64,000 nt of DNA from Caulobacter sp031457805 (GTDB lineage Bacteria; Pseudomonadota; Alphaproteobacteria; Caulobacterales; Caulobacteraceae). The notes beneath the pieces were generated by a model that was given only the letters and a program-made list of their open reading frames with translations, was not told where the DNA came from and did no database searches. This document shows, piece after piece, positions 35,543-45,425 of this stretch; the stretch's first letter is position 1, and each line of letters opens with the position of its first letter. The stretch is from contig NZ_JAVDXI010000002.1 in assembly GCF_031457805.1 (NCBI RefSeq), positions 186,001 through 250,000 on the forward strand, read 5' to 3'. The position numbers and the translations under genes are program-made.

Positions 35543-36037
35543 CTAGCCCAGGAAGACGACCCGCCGCTTTTCCTTGCCGGCCTGGATGCGGGCCAGAAGG
35601 TCGCGATACTCTTGCGTCGCCTGGACCTCCTTGCGGGTCCCTTCGAAATAGATCGTGTCGTCCATGTGCTTGGTCAACATGTCCGCCGACCACTTGTGGC
35701 CCGTAAAAAGGACGTCCGCCACCTTGCCGGCCACCGGAACCGATCCCGCCACCGTATCGATCAGGATGATCGCGCAAATCTGGATGATGATCATCGGCGC
35801 CGCCCGCGCGCGGATCGCGTCCAGCACGATCAGACCGCCCGCGCCCAGGCTGTAGAGCTCACCCGCCCCCGGAATCCAGGTCAGCAGACCATCCAGACCC
35901 ACGCCCAGCGGCCCCACGCCGACGACATTGTCGGAGAGCTTCTTCACCCGCTCGACATTGTTGCGGATGTTGTGCAGCTCGATATGCGATTTCGCGAAGA
36001 TCACGCAGGGGCTCCGGGACACGGTAAACGCGGTCAA
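35543..36037 (-). CDS. DUF4112 membrane protein, copy 2
   Basis: A 164-residue paralogue of the adjacent DUF4112 gene: VGVGPLGVGLDGLLTWIPGAGELYSLGAG aligns directly with the core of copy 1, and VPVAGKVADVLFTGH with its second motif. The start is uncertain: TTG at 36035-36037 has AAGGCAG upstream, and later GTG codons are possible. The N-terminal ~20 residues are unlike copy 1. It is likely the first gene of the two-gene operon. The function is unknown. Confidence 0.8.
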   Translation of the reverse strand: MTAFTVSRSPCVIFAKSHIELHNIRNNVERVKKLSDNVVGVGPLGVGLDGLLTWIPGAGELYSLGAGGLIVLDAIRARAAPMIIIQICAIILIDTVAGSVPVAGKVADVLFTGHKWSADMLTKHMDDTIYFEGTRKEVQATQEYRDLLARIQAGKEKRRVVFLG

Positions 36038-36190
36038 TCTGCCTTAAGCCCGCCCCCGCAGGAAGGGCTGGACGTCCAGATTCCCGCATTGAGCGAACGT
36101 CGTGATCGAAAGTCTCGCGCGCGGAGGGAGCCCCTCGCGAAAGGCGGCGTTTGCGCCTAAGTTAACCCTACGGTCCGCCAGGATTCTCGG

Positions 36191-36508
36191 ATGCTGATCA
36201 CCACGACGCCCTTTATCGAAGGCCGCCCTGTCCAGGAGTACAAGGGCGCGATCTACGCCCAGTCGATTCTGGGCGCCAATGTCGTGCTCGATCTGCTGGC
36301 CGCGATCCGCGACTTCATTGGCGGTCATTCCAAGTCGTATGAGCGCGTCCTGGCCCGCGCCCGCGAGGACGCGATGAAGAACCTCATGAAAGAGGCCGAG
36401 AAGCTGGGCGCCAACGCCATCCTGGCCGTGGACCTCGACTACAACACCGTCGGCCCGCAGGGCTCGATGATGATGGTTTCGGTTTCCGGGACCGCCGTCG
36501 TCCTCTAA
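36191..36508 (+). CDS. YbjQ/UPF0145 family protein
   Basis: A 105-residue protein with the YbjQ pattern: LITTTPFIEGRPVQEYKGAI, an internal IRDFIGGHSKSYERVLARARE and the C-terminal AEKLGANAILAVDLDYNTVG. Members form pentameric rings of the YbjQ-like fold and are often called putative heavy-metal-binding, without firm proof. The start at 36191 matches the family N-terminus. It lies 9 bases upstream of meaB in the same direction, so the two may share a transcript. Confidence 0.9.
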   Translation: MLITTTPFIEGRPVQEYKGAIYAQSILGANVVLDLLAAIRDFIGGHSKSYERVLARAREDAMKNLMKEAEKLGANAILAVDLDYNTVGPQGSMMMVSVSGTAVVL

Positions 36509-36517
36509 TCGGGGGAC

Positions 36518-37498
36518 GTGATCCCCGCACTCGACATCGACGCCCTGGAGCAACGCCTGGTCGCCGGCGACCGCGCCGCCTTGGCGCGCGCCATCACCCT
36601 GGTCGAGAGCCGCCGCGCCGATCATCAGGCGGCCGCCCGGGCCCTGCTGTCGCGGCTGATGCCCAGGACGGGTCAGGCGCAAAGGATCGGGATCACCGGC
36701 GTGCCGGGCGCGGGCAAGTCGACGACGATCGAGCGGTTCGGCTGCAATCTCGTCGAGGCCGGTCACAAGGTGGCTGTGCTGGCCGTCGATCCCTCCTCGG
36801 GCCGCCACGGCGGATCGATCCTGGGCGACAAGACCCGGATGGAGCAGCTCAGCATCCAGCCCAACGCCTTCATCCGCCCCTCCCCCTCCGGCGGCGCCCT
36901 GGGCGGGGTGGCGCGCAAGACCCGCGAGGCCATGCTGCTGTGCGAGGCCGCCGGTTTCGACGTGGTGATCATCGAGACGGTGGGCGTGGGCCAGTCCGAG
37001 ACGGTGGTCGCCGACATGGTCGACATCTTCCTGGCCCTGCTGATCCCAGGCGGCGGCGATGAGTTGCAGGGCATCAAGAAGGGTTTGATCGAGCTGGCCG
37101 ACCTCTTGGTCATCAACAAGGCCGACGCCGATCCCGCCAAGGCCGAGCGCTCGGCCCGCGACTATCGCAACGCCCTCCATATCCTCACCCCGGCGCACCC
37201 GGACTGGACGCCGCCCGTGCTGACGGCGTCGGGTCTGACGGGCCAGGGGCTGGACGTCCTGTGGACACAGATCCAGCGCCATCGCTCGGTCATGAGCGCC
37301 AACGGCGCCCGCGCCGCGCGCCGCGCCGACCAGGACGCCCGCTGGATGTGGGCCATGGTCCGCGACCGCCTGGAAGACGCCTTCAAGACCGCGCCGGCCG
37401 TGGCGGCGCTGGTTCCGGACCTGGAGGCGGCGGTGCGTCAGGGCGAGGTTCCTGCGTCAGCGGCGGCCGACCGGTTGTTGGCCGCGTTCGGGTTGTGA
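36518..37498 (+). CDS. meaB: Methylmalonyl-CoA mutase-associated GTPase
   Basis: A 326-residue G3E-family GTPase that loads and protects the B12 cofactor of methylmalonyl-CoA mutase. The Walker A motif GVPGAGKST is near residue 63, followed by VLAVDPSSGRHGGSILGDKTRM, the mutase-contact region VGVGQSE and base-recognition NKAD. The GTG start at 36518 has GGGGGA close upstream. Its partner genes mutA/mutB lie 2 kb upstream, separated by unrelated genes, so co-regulation is not guaranteed. Confidence 0.95.
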   Translation: MIPALDIDALEQRLVAGDRAALARAITLVESRRADHQAAARALLSRLMPRTGQAQRIGITGVPGAGKSTTIERFGCNLVEAGHKVAVLAVDPSSGRHGGSILGDKTRMEQLSIQPNAFIRPSPSGGALGGVARKTREAMLLCEAAGFDVVIIETVGVGQSETVVADMVDIFLALLIPGGGDELQGIKKGLIELADLLVINKADADPAKAERSARDYRNALHILTPAHPDWTPPVLTASGLTGQGLDVLWTQIQRHRSVMSANGARAARRADQDARWMWAMVRDRLEDAFKTAPAVAALVPDLEAAVRQGEVPASAAADRLLAAFGL

Positions 37499-38232
37499 AC
37501 GATCTTTGCAAGCGCCCTTCCCCTTGATGGGGAGGGCGCGCGTTGCATCAGCTTCACGCGGCTCGCCGCTGAAGGCTCATGGGGAGGCGACGGAGCGGCC
37601 GGGCGAACCCGGAGACCGTGAGTTTGTGTTTGCGTTTCGGCTCGACTGTCCGCTCCGCCAGGTTGTTCTTGCCCGTGAGGATGGGGGGCGTGAGCGTCTT
37701 TCAGCTCGGGACCCCAGGAGCCCCCGGACGGGCGCGGACCAACTGGAGCGGCTACATCCGTGTCCAGCCCGACGATCCACGATAGGCGGCTTGTACGATC
37801 ACCGCCCTGTCGCTCCGCCTCCGACGTGATCCCAAGCGGCCCTGCCTCTCGTGCGCGCTCCTAAAGAGTAAGCCGCACGACCAGACCAAACCTCCCGGGC
37901 GCCGAACGCGGCCCCGCTCAACCTAGCCCCGCCGCCGCATTGGGCCGGATCCATACGCCCTCCCCCGCGACGGGGATGCATTGAGTATGGGGCGGGTTTT
38001 GACGCCGGGGATAAGTTGGCGCGTAAAAGTGACAAGGCGTTGATTTCGTTGGGATCACCCCCGCCAATTCCGAGCGTTCACGCCCGCCAATCCCCTCTCC
38101 CAGAGGGAGAGGGTGGCCGCGAAGCGGTCGGGCGAGGGGTTTCAAAGCCGCCGCTCTGCCGGCGCGCCGGCCAAGGCCCTACTCTCACTCCCCAGCCCTC
38201 TCCCGCTGGGAGAGGGAGTCTCGATGGGGCCC
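37499..38232. repeat. Repeat-rich intergenic region without a convincing gene
   Basis: This 734-base stretch between meaB and the GST gene holds several palindromic GC-rich repeat units: around 37513-37535 (CCTTCCCCTTGATGGGGAGG), 37960-37977, and a facing pair at 38094-38222 (CTCTCCCAGAGGGAGAGG and CCCTCTCCCGCTGGGAGAGGG). Between about 37600 and 37900 is a non-repetitive segment with short frames on both strands that show no known domain and no good ribosome site. It could be a decayed gene or a structured RNA; neither can be shown from sequence alone. Confidence 0.55.
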
Positions 38233-38862
38233 TTACGCCACCTGCGCCGCGCGCTCCCACGCCAGGAACTCCGGCGTCTCCAGCAGGCGCTCAGCATAGG
38301 CCTGGGCCGCGCCGGCGTCCCCGTAGTCGGCCAGCCTGACTCCATAGGTTCTGAACCGCGTCGCCACGGGCGTGTAGAACGCGTCGGCGATCGACCATTC
38401 GCCCAGTAGGAACGGGCCGTGCGAGCGGGCCAGCAGGCCGGTCCACAGCGCCACGATGCGGCGGACGTTCTTCTGCGCCGCTTCGGAAAGTTCAAGCACA
38501 CGGGGCGGTTCGTCGAGCGCCATCGGGCATTCGCTGCGCAGCGCCTGAAAGCCTGAGTGCATCTCCGCGCACGCCGAACGTCCCAGGGCCCGCAGGGCCG
38601 GATCGTCGGGCCACAGCTTCGCGTGCGGGAATTTCTCGGCCAGGTACTCGCAGATCGCCAGGGAGTCCCAGATCACCAGATCGCCGTCCCGCAGCGCCGG
38701 GGCGAGGCGGCTGGGCGAGATGCGGCCGATCTCGTCGCCGGTGGCTTCGCCACGGCGCAGCTCGATCTCGATTTCCTTGAAGTCAACGCCCGCCCGCTTG
38801 AGCGCGAGCCATGGGCGCAGCGACCAGGTGGACCACCGCTTGGTGCCGATCACGAGTTCCAT
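38233..38862 (-). CDS. Glutathione S-transferase family protein
   Basis: A 209-residue cytosolic protein. The thioredoxin-like N-terminal domain starts MELVIGTKRWSTWSLRPWLAL, with the serine-rich SxWS active-site region typical of a bacterial GST clade, and continues to the DLVIWDSLAICEYLAEKF segment that binds the glutathione gamma-glutamyl group. The C-terminal helical domain includes GPFLLGEWSIADAFYTPVATR. The likely role is conjugation or isomerisation of electrophiles; the substrate is unknown. The ATG at 38860-38862 gives the standard N-terminus. Confidence 0.9.
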   Translation of the reverse strand: MELVIGTKRWSTWSLRPWLALKRAGVDFKEIEIELRRGEATGDEIGRISPSRLAPALRDGDLVIWDSLAICEYLAEKFPHAKLWPDDPALRALGRSACAEMHSGFQALRSECPMALDEPPRVLELSEAAQKNVRRIVALWTGLLARSHGPFLLGEWSIADAFYTPVATRFRTYGVRLADYGDAGAAQAYAERLLETPEFLAWERAAQVA

Positions 38863-38942
38863 GCCGCGCGCTCCTCAAGCCGTTTCGAAAATGCCGGATG
38901 GCGTTTTCGCTTAGCCTGCGTCTAAGTTGCCCTCAACGATTA

Positions 38943-38954
38943 GAACAAATGTTC
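38943..38954 (+). promoter_or_regulatory. Shared leader palindrome upstream of the first spinster MFS gene
   Basis: GAACAAATGTTC (inverted repeat GAACA-AA-TGTTC), preceded by ATTA and followed by GAGGGAGAGAG, lies 17-28 bases before the start codon. The same element in the same position precedes the paralogous gene at 40526. Confidence 0.55.
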
Positions 38955-38970
38955 GAGGGAGAGAGAGTCC

Positions 38971-40305
38971 ATGGCGCAAGCCGCCACGCCGTCGCCCGTC
39001 ATCGCCCCGGTGTCGACGGCCTATCGTCGCTACGCCCTGTGGGTGCTGCTGATCATCTACACCCTGAATTTCCTGGATCGGCAGGTGGTCAACATCCTGG
39101 CCGAGCCAATCAAGCGCGACTTAGGCCTGGCCGACTGGCAGCTGGGCATGATGACCGGTCTGGCCTTTGCAATCTTCTACACCGTGCTGGGAATCCCGAT
39201 CGCCCGCATCGCCGAGACCAAGAACCGGCCGCACATCATCGGGATCTCGGTCGCCGCCTGGAGCGCCTTCACGGTGCTGTGCGGCTTCACGCAGAACTTC
39301 TGGCAGTTGATCCTGGCCCGCATCGGGGTCGGTGTCGGCGAGGCCGGCTGCACGCCGCCCGCGCACTCGCTGATCACCGACTACGTACCCAAGGAGAAGC
39401 GGGCCAGCGCTATCGCCTTCTATTCGATCGGCACGCCGCTGGGCACCTTGGCCGGCATGGCGATGGGCGGCCTGGTCGCCGACGCCTACGGCTGGAGAGT
39501 CGCCTTCATGGTCGCCGGCGCCCCAGGCCTGCTCTTCGCGCTGGTCGCGGCCTTCACCCTGGTCGAGCCGCGCAAGAAACTGGCCGCCGAAATGGCCGCC
39601 CGCGCCAGCTCGCAGATCAGCTTCGCCGCCGCCCTGGCCGTGCTGGCCACCAAGAAGACCTTCTGGCTGGTGGCGCTGGCCGCCTCGATCAAAGCCTTCA
39701 TCGGGTACGGCCACGCGCCCTTCACCGCCTCGTTCTTCTTCCGCGTCCATGGCGCCGAGATCGCCGAACTCGCCGGGATGTTCGGCCTGAAGTCGGCCGG
39801 GTTCCTGGGCCTGGCCCTTGGCCTGATCGGCGGGACGGCCGGTGTGATCGGCGCCTGGCTGGGCGGCGTCTTCGCCGACCGCCTGGGGGCCAAGGACCTG
39901 CGGGCCTATGTCACCGTGCCAGCCATCGCCTCGGTGATCACGATCCCCATCTTTGTTGTCGCCATGAGCCTCGACGCGCCGATGGCCGCGATCAGCCTGC
40001 TGGCCATCAACGCCCTTCTGGGCACCTTGTGGTACGGCCCCGTGTACGCGACGGCGCAGAGCATCGTCGATCCGGCCCTGCGCGCCACGGCGTCGGCCGT
40101 TCTCCTGCTGATCATCAATCTGATCGGCCTGGGCCTGGGCCCGTTGGTTGTCGGCCTGCTGAGCGACATCCTGGCCGGGCCGGTGGGGCTGGGCGAGGCG
40201 CAGGGCGTGCGCTGGGCCCTGATCATCTCGGCCACCCTGGGCCTGGTGGCGTTCGCGCTGTTCTGGGCCGCCCGCAAGACCATCCGCGACGAGATGGTCA
40301 GCTGA
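38971..40305 (+). CDS. Spinster-type MFS transporter, copy 1
   Basis: A 444-residue inner-membrane transporter with 12 predicted helices. The motifs YTLNFLDRQVVNILAEPIKRDL, the MFS A-type loop GIPIARIAETKNRPHIIG and GVGVGEAGCTPPAHSLITDYVP identify the spinster branch of the major facilitator superfamily, which in bacteria may carry lysolipid- or sterol/aromatic-type substrates. The ATG at 38971 has GGGAGAGAG upstream. The next MFS gene downstream is a close paralogue with the same leader. The substrate is unknown. Confidence 0.9.
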   Translation: MAQAATPSPVIAPVSTAYRRYALWVLLIIYTLNFLDRQVVNILAEPIKRDLGLADWQLGMMTGLAFAIFYTVLGIPIARIAETKNRPHIIGISVAAWSAFTVLCGFTQNFWQLILARIGVGVGEAGCTPPAHSLITDYVPKEKRASAIAFYSIGTPLGTLAGMAMGGLVADAYGWRVAFMVAGAPGLLFALVAAFTLVEPRKKLAAEMAARASSQISFAAALAVLATKKTFWLVALAASIKAFIGYGHAPFTASFFFRVHGAEIAELAGMFGLKSAGFLGLALGLIGGTAGVIGAWLGGVFADRLGAKDLRAYVTVPAIASVITIPIFVVAMSLDAPMAAISLLAINALLGTLWYGPVYATAQSIVDPALRATASAVLLLIINLIGLGLGPLVVGLLSDILAGPVGLGEAQGVRWALIISATLGLVAFALFWAARKTIRDEMVS

Positions 40306-40313
40306 TAGAAAAT

Positions 40314-40431
40314 CCTCCCCCAAGCGGGGGAGGTGTCGGCTCGAAGAGGCGACGGAGGGGGAAGGTCCCGGCTCAGAAAGCTCTTCCCCATCCGGTCGCT
40401 TCGCGACCACCTCCCCCGCTCGGGGGAGGAT
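40314..40431. repeat. REP-like palindromic repeat between the MFS paralogues
   Basis: CCTCCCCCAAGCGGGGGAGG and CCTCCCCCGCTCGGGGGAGG face each other across ~80 bases that include TCGAAGAGGCGACGGAGG and CGGTCGCTTCGCGACC. Confidence 0.7.
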
Positions 40432-40496
40432 CGCCACGCCGAAAATCGCCTCTGGCGCTTTGCCTTCCGCTCGGTCACAGTCCCTCAAACAAATTA

Positions 40497-40508
40497 GAAC
40501 AAATGTTT
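40497..40508 (+). promoter_or_regulatory. Shared leader palindrome upstream of the second spinster MFS gene
   Basis: GAACAAATGTTT, preceded by ATTA and followed by GAAGGGAGAGAG, lies 18-29 bases before the ATG at 40526. It is nearly identical to the element at 38943. Here TCAAACA and TGTTTGA also form an outer inverted repeat. Confidence 0.55.
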
Positions 40509-40525
40509 GAAGGGAGAGAGTCAGT

Positions 40526-42022
40526 ATGGCCGACGCGCGTGCGTCCGGCGGCGATCGGCCGCTTTACTCGAACGGCTACAAGGCTGCGGTGCTGGGGCTG
40601 CTGCTAGCCACCTACACCTTCAACTTCATCGACCGGACGATCATCGCCACCATCGGTCAGGCCATCAAGGTCGACCTGAAGCTCACCGATACGCAGTTGG
40701 GCCTCTTGGGCGGGCTCTACTTCGCCCTCCTCTACACGATCCTCGGCATCCCGATCGCCCGCCTGGCCGAGCGCTTCAATCGCGTGACGATCATCTCGGC
40801 CTCGCTGGTGATCTGGTCGGGCTTCACCGCCCTGTGCGGCGCCGCCGTCAACTTCACCCAACTGGCCCTGTTCCGCTTCGGCGTCGGCGTCGGCGAGGCC
40901 GGCTGCTCGCCGCCCAGCCACTCGCTGATCAGCGACTATTACGAGCCCAAGAAGCGGGCCACGGCGCTGTCGATCTATTCCTTCGGCATTCCGCTGGGCA
41001 CGATGTTCGGCGCGGTGGCCGGCGGCTGGCTGGCCCAGGAGTTCAGCTGGCGCGTCGCCTTCGTCATCGTCGGCCTGCCGGGTATCCTGCTGGCGGTGAT
41101 CGTCAAGCTGGTGGTCAAGGAGCCGCCGCGCGGCCATTCCGAAATCGTCGAACGCCCGCTGGAAGCCGAGGACGTCGTGGTCGAGCCGGCCAAGCCGGCC
41201 TTCTCCCTGGCCAACGAGTTCAAGGAACTGTGGGCCGTCACCAAGATCCTGTTTGGCAAGTGGCCGGTGCTGCACATGGTGCTGGGCGTGACCATCGCCT
41301 CGTTCGGCTCGTACGGTTCGGGCGCCTTCGTGCCGTCGTACTTCGTTCGCGCCTTTGATCTGGGGCTGGCGCAGGTGGGCCTGATCACCGGCCTGATCGG
41401 CGGTTTCTCGGCCGGCGTCGGCACCCTGGTCGGCGGCTTCCTGAGCGACTGGGCCGGAAAGCGCAGCGCCAAGTGGTACGCTCTGACCCCGGCCATCGGC
41501 CTGATCCTCTGCACGCCGATCTACATCGCCGCCTATCTGCAGACCGACTGGCAGACCACGGCTCTGATCCTGCTGGTCCCGGGCATCTTCCACTACGTCT
41601 ACCTGGCCCCGACCTTCGGCGTGGTGCAGAACTCGGTCGAGCCGCGCCGTCGCGCGACGGCGACGGCGATCCTGTTCTTCTTCCTGAACCTGATCGCCCT
41701 GGGTGGCGGGCCGGTCTTCACCGGCTGGCTGATCGACCACCTGGCCCAGTTCCACTTCAACCACCCCGGCGGCGGCGTGATCGCCAGCCTGTTCGGATCG
41801 TTCGGCGCCGAGGCGGCGCAAAGCTTCGCCAGCGCCTGCCCGGGCGGTATCGCGCCCAAGGGCGCCTCGGCCGACCTCGTCGCCCAGTGCAAGACCACCC
41901 TGTCGGTGGCCAGCCAGCAGGGCATCATCGTCTCGCTGTGCTTCTACGCCTGGGCCGGTCTGCACTACGCCTTGGCCGCCATCGGGATGGTCAAGCACTT
42001 CGAGGCGCGCAAGGCGGCGTAA
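40526..42022 (+). CDS. Spinster-type MFS transporter, copy 2
   Basis: A 498-residue paralogue of the preceding gene. Matching motifs are YTFNFIDRTIIATIGQAIKVDL, GIPIARLAERFNRVTIIS and GVGVGEAGCSPPSHSLISDYYE. It is about 50 residues longer because of a larger central loop (VERPLEAEDVVVEPAKPAFS) and a periplasmic loop with two cysteines before the last helix (SFASACPGG, VAQCKTTLS). The ATG at 40526 has GGGAGAGAG upstream. The duplication plus conserved leader suggests related but diverged substrates under a common control. Confidence 0.9.
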   Translation: MADARASGGDRPLYSNGYKAAVLGLLLATYTFNFIDRTIIATIGQAIKVDLKLTDTQLGLLGGLYFALLYTILGIPIARLAERFNRVTIISASLVIWSGFTALCGAAVNFTQLALFRFGVGVGEAGCSPPSHSLISDYYEPKKRATALSIYSFGIPLGTMFGAVAGGWLAQEFSWRVAFVIVGLPGILLAVIVKLVVKEPPRGHSEIVERPLEAEDVVVEPAKPAFSLANEFKELWAVTKILFGKWPVLHMVLGVTIASFGSYGSGAFVPSYFVRAFDLGLAQVGLITGLIGGFSAGVGTLVGGFLSDWAGKRSAKWYALTPAIGLILCTPIYIAAYLQTDWQTTALILLVPGIFHYVYLAPTFGVVQNSVEPRRRATATAILFFFLNLIALGGGPVFTGWLIDHLAQFHFNHPGGGVIASLFGSFGAEAAQSFASACPGGIAPKGASADLVAQCKTTLSVASQQGIIVSLCFYAWAGLHYALAAIGMVKHFEARKAA

Positions 42023-42076
42023 GTAATAAGCCTCTTCCCTTGACTCGCGGGGCGGTCGGGCCGAAACGGCCGCCCC

Positions 42077-43387
<1,311 letters not shown>

Positions 43388-43389
43388 CC

Positions 43390-44133
43390 ATGAGCGAACC
43401 GCCGGTCCTGCGCCTCAATCCCGCGCTGGATCCGGCGGCGTTCGCGGACATCTATGCCAGCGACGGCATGGTGCGCATCCCCGAGGTGTTCGAGCCCGCG
43501 GTCGTCGAGCGCCTGGCCGGCATTCTCGAACAGACGATCGACTGGGACATCATCTGCTCGAATGAACGCGGCGGCGCCGAGGTGATCAGCCGGGCGCGGC
43601 GCAGCGAATTGGGCGATCAGGCCGTGGCCGAGCACCTGCATGCGGCCACCCTGCGGGCCCGCAGCGGCTTTGCCTATGTCTATCTCGGCTATCCGATGAT
43701 CGACGCCTTCGTGGCGGGACGCGACCCCGGTCATCCGATCCACGCGCTGACGGCGTTCCTGAACAGCCCCGCGTTCATCGCCTTTGTCGGGGCGGTCACC
43801 GGCGAGACCGGCGTCACCAAGATCGACGGCCAGGCGACCTGCTATCGCCCCGGCGACTTCCTCACCCAGCACGACGACACTGGCGCTGGCGAGCGCCTGG
43901 CCGCCTACACCCTGGGCCTGACGCGCCAGTGGCGGCCCGACTGGGGCGGCCAGCTGTTGTTCCACGACGATCGGGGCGACGTGACCCGAGGCTTCGCGCC
44001 GGCTTTCAATGTGCTGACCCTGTTCAAGGTGCCCCAGCAACATTCGGTGGCCCCGGTCGCGCCCTACGCCGGGGCGCTGCGCCTGACGGTCACGGGATGG
44101 CTGCGCAACGACCCGCCCGATGGACGCGGCTAA
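43390..44133 (+). CDS. 2-oxoglutarate/Fe(II)-dependent oxygenase
   Basis: A 247-residue jelly-roll oxygenase. The iron facial triad is visible as H-x-D in DFLTQHDDTGAGE (near residue 160) and the distal His in KVPQQHSVAPV (near residue 219); the 2OG-binding Arg is in RLTVTGWLRND. The conserved strand GQLLFHDD lies between. The fold resembles prolyl-hydroxylase-like 2OG-FeII_Oxy_4 members. It overlaps the downstream hypoxanthine-DNA glycosylase gene by 14 bases, so they are co-expressed. The substrate is unknown; protein hydroxylation or nucleic-acid repair are both possible. Confidence 0.85.
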   Translation: MSEPPVLRLNPALDPAAFADIYASDGMVRIPEVFEPAVVERLAGILEQTIDWDIICSNERGGAEVISRARRSELGDQAVAEHLHAATLRARSGFAYVYLGYPMIDAFVAGRDPGHPIHALTAFLNSPAFIAFVGAVTGETGVTKIDGQATCYRPGDFLTQHDDTGAGERLAAYTLGLTRQWRPDWGGQLLFHDDRGDVTRGFAPAFNVLTLFKVPQQHSVAPVAPYAGALRLTVTGWLRNDPPDGRG

Positions 44134-44617
44134 GCGCGGCTTCCCACCGGTCGTCGACGCACACACCCGCGTGCTGATCCTCGGCAGCCTGCCCGGTGAC
44201 GCCTCCCTGGCGGCGGGCCAGTACTACGGCCATCCCCGCAACAGCTTCTGGCGCTTGATGGAAGGGGTTATCGACGCGCCGCTCGTCGCCCTCCCCTACG
44301 CCCAGCGTCTGAACGCTCTGCTCGCCCACGGCGTCGGGCTCTGGGACGTGATCGCAGAAGCCCGTCGACCGGGCAGCCTGGACGCGGCCATCCGCGATCC
44401 CGCCGCCAACGACCTTGTCGCGCTCATCGACGCCCTGCCCGCGCTGAGACGGGTGGCCTTCAACGGCGGAACCGCCGCCAAGCTTGGGGCCAGTCTGATC
44501 GGCGAGCGTGTCGCCACCCTGGCCCTGCCCTCCTCGAGCCCCGCCTATGCGGCGCGGACGTTCGCGGAGAAGGCGACTGCCTGGGCCGCCCTACGTGACG
44601 TGCTGGGCGGAGCCTGA
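44120..44617 (+). CDS. Hypoxanthine/deoxyinosine-DNA glycosylase (UDG family 6)
   Basis: A 165-residue base-excision-repair enzyme removing deaminated adenine (hypoxanthine) from DNA. Features of the UDG superfamily: VLILGSLPGDASLAAGQYYGHPRNSFW near residues 18-44 (motif A and the YYGHPRN element of family 6) and LALPSSSPAYAA near residue 132 (motif B). ATG at 44120 lies inside the 3' end of the oxygenase gene. An association with the oxygenase through coupled translation suggests a shared stress or repair role. Confidence 0.85.
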   Translation: MDAAKRGFPPVVDAHTRVLILGSLPGDASLAAGQYYGHPRNSFWRLMEGVIDAPLVALPYAQRLNALLAHGVGLWDVIAEARRPGSLDAAIRDPAANDLVALIDALPALRRVAFNGGTAAKLGASLIGERVATLALPSSSPAYAARTFAEKATAWAALRDVLGGA

Positions 44618-44661
44618 GGCACAGGCGCCCTCGCCGACAGGCAATGCAACCTCAGCCATAG

Positions 44662-44692
44662 AAAAAGGGCCGCCCCGGTTGGGAGCGGCCCT
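44662..44692 (-). terminator. Rho-independent terminator of the zeta inhibitor gene
   Basis: The stem GGGCCGC / GCGGCCC (44667-44691), on the minus strand followed by TTTTTC, lies 32 bases past the DUF1476 stop codon. Confidence 0.85.
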
Positions 44693-44723
44693 CTCAATCA
44701 TCTCGCGCGAACGCTCCGAGCGA

Positions 44724-45038
44724 TTACTCGCCCTTGATCTGCTCGCGGGCCTGGGCCAGCAGCTCGGCCATCTTCATGCGGACTTCGCCCTCAGTGGTCG
44801 AGACGCCGGCGCCCTTCAGGTCCTCGAAGACCTTGCGCAGCACGTCCTCGTCGCCTGGCTGTTCAAAGTCGGACTTCACGACGGCGCGCGCATACTCTTC
44901 CACGGTCGCCAGGCCCATGAGGCCGGCGGCCCATTCGCCCAGAAGGCGGTTGCGGCGCGCGGTCGCCTTGAATTCCAGTTCCTGGTCGTGCGCGAACTTG
45001 CGTTCGAAACCCTGTTCGCGTTCGTCGAAGGTGGTCAT
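44724..45038 (-). CDS. ATPase inhibitor, zeta subunit (DUF1476)
   Basis: A 104-residue protein matching the zeta subunit, an alphaproteobacterial inhibitor of the F1Fo-ATP synthase. It opens MTTFDEREQGFERKFAHDQE, the short inhibitory N-terminal helix, followed by the four-helix domain (ARRNRLLGEWAAGLMGL, VVKSDFEQPGDEDVLRKVFED). In Paracoccus the homologue blocks ATP hydrolysis, preventing wasteful reverse rotation. ATG at 45036-45038. A clear terminator follows. It is divergent from purC. Confidence 0.92.
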   Translation of the reverse strand: MTTFDEREQGFERKFAHDQELEFKATARRNRLLGEWAAGLMGLATVEEYARAVVKSDFEQPGDEDVLRKVFEDLKGAGVSTTEGEVRMKMAELLAQAREQIKGE

Positions 45039-45057
45039 GGAAGCCCCAAAGTCGCCA

Positions 45058-45172
45058 GCGTGTTGGATCAGGTCGGTCTGATCTGGCCCAACAGGCTCTA
45101 ATTCCAAATCATTTTGAGCATGACGGTCGCCAAAACCGGCGTCCACTTTCGGCTATCATGCTCCTACGCCGG
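45058..45172. repeat. Alphaproteobacterial-type intergenic palindromic repeat
   Basis: The inverted repeat GAGCATGA (45116-45123) / TCATGCTC (45156-45163) encloses CCAAAACCGGCGTCCACTTT, the pattern of a widespread intergenic element of alphaproteobacteria. It occupies part of the 387-base gap between the zeta inhibitor and purC. The remaining ~250 bases (45173-45425) hold the purC leader, with no other gene seen. Confidence 0.55.
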
Positions 45173-45425
45173 CTGCATATATCGTGGCGCTCGTCGCTGC
45201 AATCGGCGGATAAGCCGCAGGCGACGTTTCGTGGTGATCATTGACCAAACTCTGGCCGTTGGTTTGCGAACACCCGCTCATTCGGGTAGGTTCGACGTGA
45301 ATTTTTGAGTGAGCGGCCTTGAGTCGAACGCCGCGCGCAGCTATCCGCCGCGCGCGCTTTTCGTTTTCCGGGAAGATCCTGGACTGGGGCGGCGCGCGAT
45401 TCCGGAAAGGGCCTCGACGAGAGCC

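Noticed and set aside
36191..37498. YbjQ gene as a member of the B12 mutase pathway
   Set aside because: Only adjacency to meaB supports it; the family has no known link to cobalamin enzymes.
37577..37785. Short frames on both strands in the repeat-rich gap
   Set aside because: Arg/Ser/Pro-rich, no ribosome site, no domain; composition fits non-coding DNA.
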